DNA of 64,000 nt from Pseudooceanicola antarcticus (GCF_900215355.1 NZ_OBEA01000007.1:1-64000), one strand, 5' to 3'. Counted from the stretch's first letter, positions 16,249-24,805 are shown. The notes: generated from the sequence alone by a model not told the origin. Program-made: numbers and translations.

Positions 16249-17351
16249 ACCTCGGGGCGACGCCAGCGCGACATGACATCGACGCCGACCTGGCGGGACT
16301 CGATGAGTTGCAGGCGCGGGCTCTCGGCCAGGCGCTCGATCCCCAGGGCGCCGATTCCGGGGCGCGCCTCGGCGCCCAGCAGAAGCCCTGCCGAGAAGGT
16401 GATCAGCTCATCCACCAGGTCCGCCGCCAGCAGGGTCGCCGCCAGCGCGCCGCCGCCCTCGCAGAAGATCCGCGTCAGGCCGGCCGCGCCAAGCTCTTGC
16501 AACACCGAGGAAATATCCAGCTGTCGCCCGGCCAGATCGCAGGCAAAGAGCCGTGCGCCCAGGCCTTCCCAGGCCTCGATCAGCGCCGGGTCGGCATCGC
16601 GGCCATGGCAGATCCAGACCGGCACGCCCTTGGCGGTACGGGCAAGCTGGCTCATCAATGGCAGGTCGAGACGACGCGAGACGACGATGCGGACAGGCTG
16701 ATAATCGAGCCCCATGTCTCGCACGGTCAGCGAAGGGTCATCGGCGCGCGCCGTGCCCGCGCCGACCATCACCGCATCGTGGCGCGCCCGCAGGGCATGG
16801 ACCTCGCGGCGTGCATCCGGGCCGGTGATCCACTTGCTTTCGCCCGTGGCGGTGGCGATGCGGCCATCCAAAGAAAGCGCCAGCTTCAGGGTCACGAAGG
16901 GCCGCCCCTGGGCCCGGTTGAGGAAGAAGCCGGCGTGATCGGCAAGCGCCTCTTCGGCCATCAGCCCGGTCGAGACCTCCACCCCGGCCTCGCGCAGCAT
17001 CGCAAAGCCGCGGCCATCGACATTGGCGTCGATATCCTCGATCGGGGCCACCAAGCGGGCAATCCCGGCGGCGATCAGCGCCTCGGCGCAGGGGGGTGTC
17101 TTGCCATGATGGGCGCAGGGCTCAAGAGAGACATAGGCCGTGGCGCCGCGCGCCGCCGCCCCCGCCTGAGCCAGGGCCACGGTTTCCGCATGAGGCCGGC
17201 CACCGGGCTGGGTCCAGCCGCGGCCAAGCACGCGCCCGTCCTTCACGATGACACAACCGACAGCCGGGTTCGGCCAGCACCGTCCCTGTCCGCGCCGGCC
17301 CAGCAACAGGGCCAGGGCCAGGAAGCGGGCGTCTTCTGCCCCCCGAGACAT
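16245..17351 (-). CDS. ribD: Bifunctional riboflavin deaminase/reductase
   Basis: A 368-residue RibD. The N-terminal zinc deaminase domain is marked by HAE (His54, Glu56) and PCAHHGKTPPC (Cys79, Cys88); the C-terminal reductase starts near residue 148 with FVTLKLALSLDGRIA and continues with GESKWITG, VGAGTARADDP and FCEGGGALAATLL. It carries out the second and third steps of the pathway after GTP cyclohydrolase II. ATG 17351 lies 7 bases after the nrdR stop, so nrdR and ribD form one unit. The C-terminus overlaps the end of kpsC by 4 bases, end to end. Confidence 0.95.
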   Translation of the reverse strand: MSRGAEDARFLALALLLGRRGQGRCWPNPAVGCVIVKDGRVLGRGWTQPGGRPHAETVALAQAGAAARGATAYVSLEPCAHHGKTPPCAEALIAAGIARLVAPIEDIDANVDGRGFAMLREAGVEVSTGLMAEEALADHAGFFLNRAQGRPFVTLKLALSLDGRIATATGESKWITGPDARREVHALRARHDAVMVGAGTARADDPSLTVRDMGLDYQPVRIVVSRRLDLPLMSQLARTAKGVPVWICHGRDADPALIEAWEGLGARLFACDLAGRQLDISSVLQELGAAGLTRIFCEGGGALAATLLAADLVDELITFSAGLLLGAEARPGIGALGIERLAESPRLQLIESRQVGVDVMSRWRRPEV

Positions 17352-17358
17352 CACCCCG

Positions 17359-17826
17359 TCACTCGTCGCGGGGCATGTTCGGGCGCAGCTCGCTGACGAA
17401 CTTGTCGAAATCGTCAGCCGCCTGGAAATTCTTGTAAACGCTGGCAAAACGCACGTAGGCAACGGTGTCGATCCGGGCCAGGGCTTCCATCACGATCTCG
17501 CCGATGACCTTCGATGGGATGTCGGTCTCGCCCATGCTTTCAAGCCGGCGCACTATACCAGAGATCATCTGGTCGATGCGCTCCTGCTCGACGGGGCGTT
17601 TCTGCATCGAGATGCGGATCGAGCGTTCCAGCTTGTCGCGGTCGAAATCCTCGCGCCGCCCGGTGGATTTGATCACCACCAGGTCGCGTAGCTGAACCCG
17701 TTCATAGGTGGTGAAACGTCCGCCACAGGCCGGGCAGAACCGCCGCCGCCGGATGGCTGCGTGATCCTCCGCGGGCCGGGAATCCTTCACCTGAGTGTCG
17801 ACATTTCCGCAAAACGGACAGCGCAT
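17359..17826 (-). CDS. nrdR: Transcriptional repressor NrdR
   Basis: A 155-residue NrdR, the zinc-ribbon plus ATP-cone repressor of ribonucleotide reductase genes. Cys3, Cys6, Cys31 and Cys34 (MRCPFCG, FCPACG) form the ribbon. The ATP-cone follows with [17 protein letters not shown] and ends in [14 protein letters not shown]. The chosen ATG at 17826 gives the conserved MRCPFCG start; an upstream in-frame start would add six residues. It is the first gene of the nrdR-ribD unit, the order usual in alphaproteobacteria. No nrd gene lies in this window. Confidence 0.95.
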   Translation of the reverse strand: MRCPFCGNVDTQVKDSRPAEDHAAIRRRRFCPACGGRFTTYERVQLRDLVVIKSTGRREDFDRDKLERSIRISMQKRPVEQERIDQMISGIVRRLESMGETDIPSKVIGEIVMEALARIDTVAYVRFASVYKNFQAADDFDKFVSELRPNMPRDE

Positions 17827-17992
17827 CGCCCTCGGCTCCCACATCCTGCCCCCATTCTTGGGGGCTCCCCGGTTTTATCCACAGCGACTATAGGGGGTCC
17901 ACTGAGGATTGGGTAGGGTGCTTTTTTCATCACCAGATATGCTGCGCATTTGCCACTTTACCGGGCAGCGCGGGGATATTTCCGGTCCTGCG

Positions 17993-19045
17993 CTAGGGAG
18001 TTTGGGGCGGGTCTTCCGGAATGAAGAAGCGGTGTTGGGCGCGCCCTGCCTTCTTCGAGGCATAGAGCGCGCTATCCGCATCTGCCAGCAATTGCTCGGC
18101 CCTGGGCTGATCGTAGAAGGTCGATAGAGTGGTGCCCATCGAGCAGGAAACGCGGCAGGTCACCCCCTCGAAGCTGATCGGCGCCTCGAGCCGCTGGATC
18201 AGCCGGGCCGCGATCTCTTCGATCCGGGCGCGCCTGGTGAGATTGTGGAAGAGCAGGACAAACTCGTCCCCTCCGATCCGCGCCACGGTGTCGCCGCCAC
18301 GGGTCTCGTCGACCATCAGCCGGGCCACATGTTGCAGCACATAGTCCCCCGCCGCATGGCCGTGGCTGTCATTGACCTGCTTGAACCAGTCCAGGTCCAG
18401 GTGCATCAGCGCGAAGTCCTGCCCCGTCCGTACCAGCCGCGACAGGATATGATCCATGGCGCGACGGTTCTTCAGCCCGGTCAGCGTATCGGTATAGGCC
18501 TGCTCCTCGGCGGCGATCTTGGCCCCCTGCAGGCGCAGGTTCAGCGTGCGAGAGGCCTCCATCGCGGCGGTCTTGGCCTCGATCAGGTAGAGCATTTCGA
18601 TGGTCAAATCGGTGGGGGCGAAATCGCCCGAATGCAGCGTATAGGTCTGGATCGCATCGAGGATCGAGATCCCGAAAGAGAAATTGACCAGCGCCCCCGG
18701 AGCCGCTGCCCCCTCCCCCGCCAGGGGCACCAGCACGGCCTTCAGTGGCGTGCGCGGTTCATCCCGCAGGCGCAGGTGCAGCTTCATTCCCGCCGAGGCC
18801 AGCAGCGCGGGCATCGAGCTCACCGCGCGGGGGCGCGACATCTCGAAGATCTCCAGGAAGCGGCGCCCGGCCATGGGGCTGTCGGGGCGCAGCTTCTGCA
18901 TCGTCGGCCCGGCGTGGATCACATGGCCGGTCTCGTCCAGCACCAGGTGCATGGGCGAGAGCGCGTCCATGGAGCCAAGCGGCAGCGGCGGCAGCAACGC
19001 CGGGCCGGGGGAACCAGCGGCCGGGTGGACCTGGGCCGTGCTCAT
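17993..19045 (-). CDS. Diguanylate cyclase with HNOBA (H-NOX-associated) domain
   Basis: A 350-residue cytoplasmic protein. The N-terminal 170 residues match the HNOBA/PAS-like domain that partners H-NOX proteins (MHLVLDETGHVIHAGPTMQKL, GRRFLEIFEMSRPR). A helical linker near 160-180 leads to a full GGDEF domain (DTLTGLKNRRAMD, HLDLDWFKQVNDSHGHAAGD, RIGGDEF) that makes c-di-GMP. RGGD five residues before GGDEF is a product-inhibition I-site. The ATG overlaps the H-NOX stop in an ATGA arrangement, so the two are translated together and the H-NOX should control this cyclase. Comparable H-NOX/diguanylate cyclase pairs are known in Roseobacter relatives. Confidence 0.9.
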   Translation of the reverse strand: MSTAQVHPAAGSPGPALLPPLPLGSMDALSPMHLVLDETGHVIHAGPTMQKLRPDSPMAGRRFLEIFEMSRPRAVSSMPALLASAGMKLHLRLRDEPRTPLKAVLVPLAGEGAAAPGALVNFSFGISILDAIQTYTLHSGDFAPTDLTIEMLYLIEAKTAAMEASRTLNLRLQGAKIAAEEQAYTDTLTGLKNRRAMDHILSRLVRTGQDFALMHLDLDWFKQVNDSHGHAAGDYVLQHVARLMVDETRGGDTVARIGGDEFVLLFHNLTRRARIEEIAARLIQRLEAPISFEGVTCRVSCSMGTTLSTFYDQPRAEQLLADADSALYASKKAGRAQHRFFIPEDPPQTP

Positions 19046-19629
19046 CCGGTCTTCGCCCCCAGCTCGAAGGCGCGGCCCTCGGCGAAGGCGGGCTCGACCA
19101 GCGTCACTTCGATGGTTTCGACCTGATGGCGTTCGCCCAGGTAGTCGAGGATCACAAGCGCGCCGTAGTCATCGGCCATGGCGCGCAGGATACCGACCAG
19201 CACATGACCGAAGCCCGGCATCCCCGCATTGCAGGTGATCGAGAACCGGCTGGCCGAGTGCTGGCGCAGCTCCAGCTCCGGTAGTTCGAGATCGGAAACC
19301 GCCAGCCGCGTCCGGTCCGGCAGGTCATCCAGCGAATGCAGGAAATCCTCGTAAGAGAGCCCGGCGAAGCGCAGCAGGCGGCGCAACCCTTCGTTGTTGG
19401 GATGAGAAACAAGGTAGGTGCCGATATCCTCAAGCACCATGGCGCGGGACTTCTTCAGCGCCACCGCCGCGGCATCGAGCACCCGCCAGGTCAGCGCATC
19501 CTCGTAGGTCAGCATGGCCTCGAATTCATTCGACGGCAGATCGGCGGCGGCGGCCACGTCCAGCCAGAGTGGCACCCCGTAGGTATCCCGCAGGAAACAT
19601 TGTATCGACCTGTTGATCAAACCGTGCAT
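19042..19629 (-). CDS. H-NOX (haem NO-binding family) protein with altered haem site
   Basis: A 195-residue H-NOX-fold protein: it opens with the family signature MHGLINRSIQCFLRDTYG and keeps the expected length (180-195). By eye it aligns with the guanylate cyclase beta1 haem domain nearly without gaps around FLHSLDDLPDR. At the position of the proximal haem His (beta1 His105) it has Pro104; the nearest His is His98. The YxSxR motif that holds the haem propionates reads C133-x-A135-x-M137 in the same alignment; a weaker look-alike, HSASR, stands at 124-128. Classical haem binding is therefore doubtful. It is cotranslated with the HNOBA-GGDEF protein. ATG 19629 was chosen because it gives the conserved MxGxIN start. 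Confidence 0.85.
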   Translation of the reverse strand: MHGLINRSIQCFLRDTYGVPLWLDVAAAADLPSNEFEAMLTYEDALTWRVLDAAAVALKKSRAMVLEDIGTYLVSHPNNEGLRRLLRFAGLSYEDFLHSLDDLPDRTRLAVSDLELPELELRQHSASRFSITCNAGMPGFGHVLVGILRAMADDYGALVILDYLGERHQVETIEVTLVEPAFAEGRAFELGAKTG

Positions 19630-19701
19630 TGCCCGTCTGCCCGTCTTCCGCCCGCACAGCATGACCGCTGGGGCTTAAGATAGGCTCAACGGCGATCGGG
19701 A

Positions 19702-21282
19702 TCAGAAGTCTGTCGGCGCCCCGCCCTCCTGCTTGCGTTTCACCACGAAGTCCTCGAGCGCGGCTCGGTTGGCATCGGGCATGGGCGGCGGGGTGAAGTC
19801 CGCCAGGATGCGCTTCCAGGTGACATGGGCGCGCTCGGCGGTCCAGACCTCGCCCGCCTGCTGGAAGGCCTCGAAATTGCGCCAGTCCGACAGGAAGGGC
19901 TGGTAGAAGGCGGTCGAGTAGCGGTCCTGGGTGTGCTTGATGCCGAAGAAATGCCCGTCGTGGCGGACCTCGCGCATGGCCTCCAGCGCGAGGGAGCCCG
20001 CGTCCGTGGCGCAGATCTCGGGCTCGAGATAGCGCTGGATCTGCTGGATCACCTCGCAATCCATGACGAATTTCTCGGGGCTCGCGATCAGCCCGCCCTC
20101 AAGCCAGCCCGCCGCGTGATAGACGATATTGGCCCCCGACTGCACGGCGGACCAGAGCGCGTTGGAGGTCTCCCACATGGCCTGCCCGTCGGGGACATTG
20201 GCGGCGCAAGAGCCCGAGGCGCGCATCGGCAGACCGTAGTGGCGGCACATCTGGCCGGTCATCTGGGTAGCGCGCATGTACTCTGGCGTCCCGAAGGCCG
20301 GCGCACCCGACTTCATGTCGACGTTGGAGGTGAAGGTGCCGAAGGCGCAGGGGATGCCGGGGCGGATATATTGCGCCAGCGCGATGGCCGAGAGCCCCTC
20401 GGCCAGCGATTGCACCACCGCGCCCGCCATGGTCACCGGCGCCATGGCCCCCGCCAGCGTGAAGGGCGAGACGATCAGCCCCTGCCCCCGCCGCGCCATG
20501 CGCATCCAGCCATCCAGCATCGGGTAGTCGTGCTTCAGCGGCGAGGTGGAGTTGATGTTGGTATAGAGGTGGGGGCGCGAGGTGAAGGTCTCTTCATCCC
20601 AGCCCCCGGCGAGACGGACCATCTCCATCACGTCCTCGACCCGCTCGGCGCCCAGGGAATAGGCATGGGGCACCTTGTCGGTCAGGGTGAGCTTGTCGAA
20701 GAGCACATCCAGGTGGCGGACCGAGGCGTGCACGTCGACGGGCTCGACCGGGTAGCCGCCGGCGAAGTGGATGCAGTTGAAATACTGCGTCAGCCGCAAC
20801 AGGTTGGCGCAATGCTCGCGGGTGCCGGGGATCTTCTGCCCCAGGTCCATGTCCCAGTAGTTGGGCGGCGAAGAGACATTGCCGAAGAGGATATGCCTGC
20901 CGCCGATCGTCAAGTCATGGGCCGGGTTGCGCGCGTGCAGGGTCCATTCGGCGGGGGCATGGGCCAGCATCTCGGCGATGAAGTCACGGCCGAAGCGGAC
21001 GACCTCGGCCTCGACGATGCAACCCGCCTCAGCCAGGATGCCTCGGGCCTCGGGGTTCAGGAAGGCGACGCCAATCTCTTCCAGCACCACCATGGCGGCC
21101 TCGTGGATCGCCGCCACGCCCTCTTCGCCAAGCGGCTCTGTCGGGGCGTCGATGTTGACGGGAATGCGCCAGGGGCTTTGCGCGATGGCCGCCGAGCCGC
21201 GCCTGGCGGCAGAGCCCGCGCGCCCGCCTCCGCGCCGCTTGCGAGTCGGATTGCCGGTCTCGGCTTCAGAACCTTCGCCCAT
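19702..21282 (-). CDS. Non-pyrrolysine trimethylamine methyltransferase (MttB) family protein
   Basis: A 526-residue member of the MttB superfamily. Archaeal MttB demethylates trimethylamine with a pyrrolysine encoded by an in-frame amber codon; this frame has none and is read through in ordinary codons, so it belongs to the non-Pyl group. Characterised members of that group act on glycine betaine, carnitine or proline betaine and pass the methyl group to a corrinoid protein. Visible family parts are MVVLEEIGVAFLNPEA, FTLAGAMAPVTMAGAV, GTFTSNVDMKSGAPAFGTPEY and NIVYHAAGWLEGGL. The N-terminal 40 residues are basic and of low complexity. No corrinoid protein gene is adjacent, so its partner and substrate remain open. 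Confidence 0.88.
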   Translation of the reverse strand: MGEGSEAETGNPTRKRRGGGRAGSAARRGSAAIAQSPWRIPVNIDAPTEPLGEEGVAAIHEAAMVVLEEIGVAFLNPEARGILAEAGCIVEAEVVRFGRDFIAEMLAHAPAEWTLHARNPAHDLTIGGRHILFGNVSSPPNYWDMDLGQKIPGTREHCANLLRLTQYFNCIHFAGGYPVEPVDVHASVRHLDVLFDKLTLTDKVPHAYSLGAERVEDVMEMVRLAGGWDEETFTSRPHLYTNINSTSPLKHDYPMLDGWMRMARRGQGLIVSPFTLAGAMAPVTMAGAVVQSLAEGLSAIALAQYIRPGIPCAFGTFTSNVDMKSGAPAFGTPEYMRATQMTGQMCRHYGLPMRASGSCAANVPDGQAMWETSNALWSAVQSGANIVYHAAGWLEGGLIASPEKFVMDCEVIQQIQRYLEPEICATDAGSLALEAMREVRHDGHFFGIKHTQDRYSTAFYQPFLSDWRNFEAFQQAGEVWTAERAHVTWKRILADFTPPPMPDANRAALEDFVVKRKQEGGAPTDF

Positions 21283-21392
21283 GATCTGCCTCGCTTCCTT
21301 CCTGACGAAGTGAAGCGCGGCGCGCAGGCAGGACGCCTTGCCATTCACGACATGAGCTGTCGCTTTCGGACCCGCCGCAGCGGGCGTGCATC

Positions 21393-21424
21393 AGAAAGCC
21401 CCGCCCCGGTCCGCGGGACGGGGC
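21393..21424 (-). terminator. Possible terminator after the HAD phosphatase gene
   Basis: On the minus strand a GC-rich stem (gccccgtcc paired with ggac-c-ggggc, one bulge) is followed by ggggctttctg. The T-run is short, so this may be a weak terminator between the HAD gene and the MttB-family gene. Confidence 0.35.
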
Positions 21425-21452
21425 CAATTGCCCAAGTTTCAGGCGTCAGATC

Positions 21453-22145
21453 TCAGGATTGGGCCGACAGCCATTCCGGCAGGTGGCCGATATGCGGCAG
21501 GACCACATGGGCATAGGGGGCCAGGTCCTCGGCCTGGGCGAGGCCGGTCAGCACGCCGACGCAGATCATCCCCGCCGCGCGGCCGGCGATCAGGTCATGC
21601 GGGCTGTCGCCGATCATCGCCACCTGGGAGGCCGGCAACCCGGCGCTTGCGGCAAAGGCCAGCAGCGGGTCGGGGTCGGGCTTGGAGCCGAAGCCACTAT
21701 CGAAGCCGGCAATGAACGAGAAGAACTCGGTAATCCCCGCATCGCCCACCTGGTAACGGGCCGAGACCTCGGAGTCGTTGGTCATGACGCCCATGTGGAA
21801 GCCCCGCGAGCGCAGATCCCGCATCAGTGCGGTGAGGTCGGTGACCGGGACCACCGGTGCCTTGGCGGCCTCTTCGGTCAGGAAGTCCTCCAGCCCCTCC
21901 AGCGTCTGCTCGGGCAGATGGACCAAGAGCAGCTCGGCCAGTTCTCGATTGGTCTCGGCAACGGCAGGGCTGTCTGGTCGAAAGGCCTTGGTTTCAAGGT
22001 CGAACCGCAGTGATCGCGCCAGCGCCTGAAGCCTCTGTGGATCGCCCTGCGATAGATCGTCAAGGACCTGTCCTGCCCAGGCGTTCCAGGTGCCGCCAAA
22101 GTCAAAGAGCGTTCCGTCCTTGTCGAAAAGAAGTCCTTTCAGCAT
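21453..22145 (-). CDS. HAD-family phosphatase, phosphoglycolate phosphatase-like
   Basis: A 230-residue HAD hydrolase. Motif I is LFDKDGTLFD (nucleophile Asp8, general acid Asp10), motif II is the Thr of GVMTND, motif III is the Lys of GSKPDPDP, and motif IV is GDSPHD. The helical cap inserted after motif I makes it subfamily IA, like phosphoglycolate phosphatase (Gph), but the exact substrate cannot be read from sequence. ATG 22145 puts MLKGLLFDKDGT at the N-terminus; the frame also extends upstream, but with no family match. It is divergent from the MarR gene across 217 bases. Confidence 0.85.
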   Translation of the reverse strand: MLKGLLFDKDGTLFDFGGTWNAWAGQVLDDLSQGDPQRLQALARSLRFDLETKAFRPDSPAVAETNRELAELLLVHLPEQTLEGLEDFLTEEAAKAPVVPVTDLTALMRDLRSRGFHMGVMTNDSEVSARYQVGDAGITEFFSFIAGFDSGFGSKPDPDPLLAFAASAGLPASQVAMIGDSPHDLIAGRAAGMICVGVLTGLAQAEDLAPYAHVVLPHIGHLPEWLSAQS

Positions 22146-22362
22146 CGATATTTTTCCGTCCCCACACACATTTCCAGCGGGAAGCTGCGCGATTGCCGGA
22201 CCTGCCGCAAGGGCTCGTATCCCCATGGGATCAACATTTGCAATTGTGTGCTTGCAAATATGCAGCACTCTCGCCAGAGCTGTAAAATCCGCTCAGGAGA
22301 TTTGCAAAGCCGGGCCAAGTCCCGAAGCTTGACTTTCGCCCCTGCCCCTGTCTGATGGCCCC

Positions 22363-22821
22363 ATGAGTGGCGATATCCCCCCCTACAGGCTTCACCAATC
22401 CCTTGGCTACTGGCTCTCCGTGACGGCACGGCTGCAAGAGCGCCGCCTGGATGAGAAATTGCGCGACATCGGGCTGACCCGGATCACCTGGTGCATCCTG
22501 CTGGGCCTGGCCAACGAAGGGCTGACCCAGCCCTCGGAACTGGCCGATTTCGTCGGCATCGACCGCACCGCCACCTCGCGCGCCCTGCGCCAGCTCGAGC
22601 AGGCGGGACTGGTCTCACGCTCTTCGGGCACCGGCGACCGGCGGACCCGCAACATCGCCTTGACCGACGAGGGACAGGAGGCGGTGCGCATCGGCACCCC
22701 CTATGCCCGCGCCAATGGCAAGGTGATGAGCGACCGTCTGGGCGAGGAAGAGGCCGAGACCCTGCGCCAGCTGCTGCGCAAGCTCGCCGAGGGCGAAGAG
22801 GCCGGGCTGAGCCACCTCTGA
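22363..22821 (+). CDS. MarR family transcriptional regulator
   Basis: A 152-residue winged-helix regulator. The core is TRITWCILLGL, the recognition region ELADFVGIDRTATSRALRQLEQAGLV, and the wing RSSGTGDRRTRNIALTDEG, followed by a dimerisation helix. The wing RSSGTGDRR is typical of MarR proteins. Its regulon cannot be told. The divergent HAD phosphatase gene is the nearest candidate target. I see no clear palindrome in the 217-base gap. Confidence 0.88.
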   Translation: MSGDIPPYRLHQSLGYWLSVTARLQERRLDEKLRDIGLTRITWCILLGLANEGLTQPSELADFVGIDRTATSRALRQLEQAGLVSRSSGTGDRRTRNIALTDEGQEAVRIGTPYARANGKVMSDRLGEEEAETLRQLLRKLAEGEEAGLSHL

Positions 22822-22870
22822 GCAGCGGCCCCAACGCCGTGTTCTTCAGCTTTCGCTTACCCTCTTTGCC

Positions 22871-23155
22871 TCAGGTCCAATGCACCTGCTCCCCGCCCGG
22901 CAGCGCCTGCCGGGCCTGGTAGGGCACATCGTAGTCCAACCCCTGCGCCTGGCAGAAGCCCATGACCCAGGCGTCATCCATCAGCAGGAAATCCAGCACC
23001 GCGCCCAGAAAATGCGGGTCCTCCGCCGAGGCGCGCAGGTCCTCTGCCGCAACGCCGGAGGCGCCCATGAAGACCGGCAGCAGGTCCTCGTTCGCCGCCA
23101 GCCAGCCAAGGCAGGCCAGGGCGATCTCTTCGGCGCGGGTTTGCGACAGGCTCAT
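22871..23155 (-). CDS. DUF3572 family protein
   Basis: A 94-residue acidic, helical protein matching DUF3572: LGWLAANEDLLPVFMGASG, DLRASAEDPHFLGAVLDFLLMDDAWV and ALPGGEQVHWT at the end. The family has no known function. In alphaproteobacteria it is often found next to a PleD-like response regulator, as here, where the divergent GGDEF gene starts 137 bases away. ATG 23155 gives the family length; the frame extends 27 codons upstream without similarity. Confidence 0.85.
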   Translation of the reverse strand: MSLSQTRAEEIALACLGWLAANEDLLPVFMGASGVAAEDLRASAEDPHFLGAVLDFLLMDDAWVMGFCQAQGLDYDVPYQARQALPGGEQVHWT

Positions 23156-23292
23156 GGGGGCGGGTGTCTCCGGAAGCGGCGAAATGGTTTCTTTACCAAT
23201 TTCACCAATTGATGTCCTACGCAATATCGCCGCCATGGCTCTGCCCTGCCACTCGGGGTGGGCCTTGGCGGCCCGCAGGGAGCCCCGCCGAC

Positions 23293-24726
23293 ATGCCCGG
23301 ACGTATCCTCATCGTGGATGACAACGTGACGCGACGGATTTCGCTGGCCGCGCGTCTCTCGGGGGCCTTCTACGAAATCCAGGTGGCCTGCACGGCGCTC
23401 GAGGCGCTGGAGCTTCTGGATCACTGGCAACCCGGCATGATCCTGATCGCCGATGAGCTCGAGAGCATGCCGACCGGGCGCTTACTGCGCCGGCTCAGGG
23501 TCGACGCCCGCGCCGCCGAGGTCACGCTGCTGGTGGTCACCGCGCCGGGCGCTCACCTGGGACGCTCCGGCCTGCTGACCGCGGGCGCCGATGACGTGAT
23601 CGCGCGCAATGAACCGCAGGAGGTCTTCCGCGCAAGGATGCGCGCCCAGCAGAGGGCACGCGAGGTGATGAACACCCTCAAGCTGCGCGGCAACGACCTG
23701 CGCCTGCCCGGCCTGTCCGAAAGCCGCGCGCGGTTTCCGGGGGTGGCGCGGGCCAGTTTCATCGCCCCCGATGCCGCCACGGCGCGCGACTGGCGTCGCG
23801 CCTTCGAGGGGTTGCCGGGCTTCCGGCTGGAGTTCCTGGACATGGGCGAGCTGCGCGAGGGCTCGGGACGGGCGGCGCCACCGGGGCAGCCGGACCGCTC
23901 GGGCCTGCTGGTGCTGGGACTGGCACCGGACAATGAAGGCCGCGGGTTGCGTCTGCTGGCCGAGATGACCAATCGCTCGGACCGGCTGGAGCAGGAGATC
24001 CTGGTCCTCGCCCCCGGCGCCTCGCCCTACACCCAGGCCCAGGCCTATGACATCGGCGCCGGCGCGGTGATGCCGGGCCCCTTCGACGCGGCCGAGATCG
24101 CGGCGCGGATGCGGCTTCTGCAGGCGCGGCTGGCGCGGCGGCGCGCCCTGCGCCGGGCCCTGGCCGAGAGCCTGCGCGCCTCGGTCACCGACCCGCTGAC
24201 CGGCTTGCACAACCGCCGCTTCGCCCTGCCCCGGCTGGCCCAGATCTCGCAGGCTGCGGCGATGCGCGGCGAGGGCTTCGCGGTGCTGGTGGCCGATCTC
24301 GACCACTTCAAGGCGGTCAATGACCGCTATGGCCATGGCACCGGGGATATCGTGCTGCAATGGGTGGCGCAGATCCTGCGCCGCAACCTGCGCAACGAGG
24401 ATGTGCTGGCCCGTATCGGCGGAGAAGAGTTTCTGGCCATCCTGCCAGGCGTTGGCCCCGAGGCGGCGCGACAGATCGCGGGCGGGCTCTGCACCCGCCT
24501 GCGCGAGGCCCCCCTTGAGCTGCCAGAGCTCGAGGCCCCGCTGCCGCTGACGATCTCGGTCGGTCTGACAACGGGCGGCGCCGGGCGGCGCTGTCCCGAA
24601 GAGTTGATCGCGGATGCCGACCGCGCGCTCTATGCGGCCAAGCGGGCCGGGCGCGACCAGGTGGTCTGCCATCCGCCGCTCACCCCGCCACAGCCCGCCA
24701 TACGGCGGGCAGAGGCCAGGGGCTAG
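23293..24726 (+). CDS. pleD: PleD-like response regulator diguanylate cyclase
   Basis: A 477-residue protein with two receiver-like domains and a GGDEF domain, the layout of PleD. Receiver 1 (1-125) starts RILIVDDN, but the phosphorylation strand reads ILIADELESMPTG, with the Asp not at the usual distance from the MP, and the conserved Lys position reads Arg (DDVIARN). Receiver 2 (about 150-285) is a degenerate adaptor. The GGDEF domain is intact: DPLTGLHNRRFALP, VADLDHFKAVNDRYGH and GGEEF, with RNED five residues before as I-site. It should make c-di-GMP, but whether phosphorylation controls it is uncertain. The divergent DUF3572 gene may be linked to it. Confidence 0.88.
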   Translation: MPGRILIVDDNVTRRISLAARLSGAFYEIQVACTALEALELLDHWQPGMILIADELESMPTGRLLRRLRVDARAAEVTLLVVTAPGAHLGRSGLLTAGADDVIARNEPQEVFRARMRAQQRAREVMNTLKLRGNDLRLPGLSESRARFPGVARASFIAPDAATARDWRRAFEGLPGFRLEFLDMGELREGSGRAAPPGQPDRSGLLVLGLAPDNEGRGLRLLAEMTNRSDRLEQEILVLAPGASPYTQAQAYDIGAGAVMPGPFDAAEIAARMRLLQARLARRRALRRALAESLRASVTDPLTGLHNRRFALPRLAQISQAAAMRGEGFAVLVADLDHFKAVNDRYGHGTGDIVLQWVAQILRRNLRNEDVLARIGGEEFLAILPGVGPEAARQIAGGLCTRLREAPLELPELEAPLPLTISVGLTTGGAGRRCPEELIADADRALYAAKRAGRDQVVCHPPLTPPQPAIRRAEARG

Positions 24727-24805
24727 CAGGCGACCAGATGGGGCGAACACCCCGCCGGCTTACCCCCTTTCGGCAATGTAGCTGCTCAGAGAAACCGGCC
24801 CGCGA

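Noticed and set aside
19702-21282. Pyrrolysine-containing methyltransferase
   Set aside because: There is no in-frame amber codon and no pyl genes are visible.
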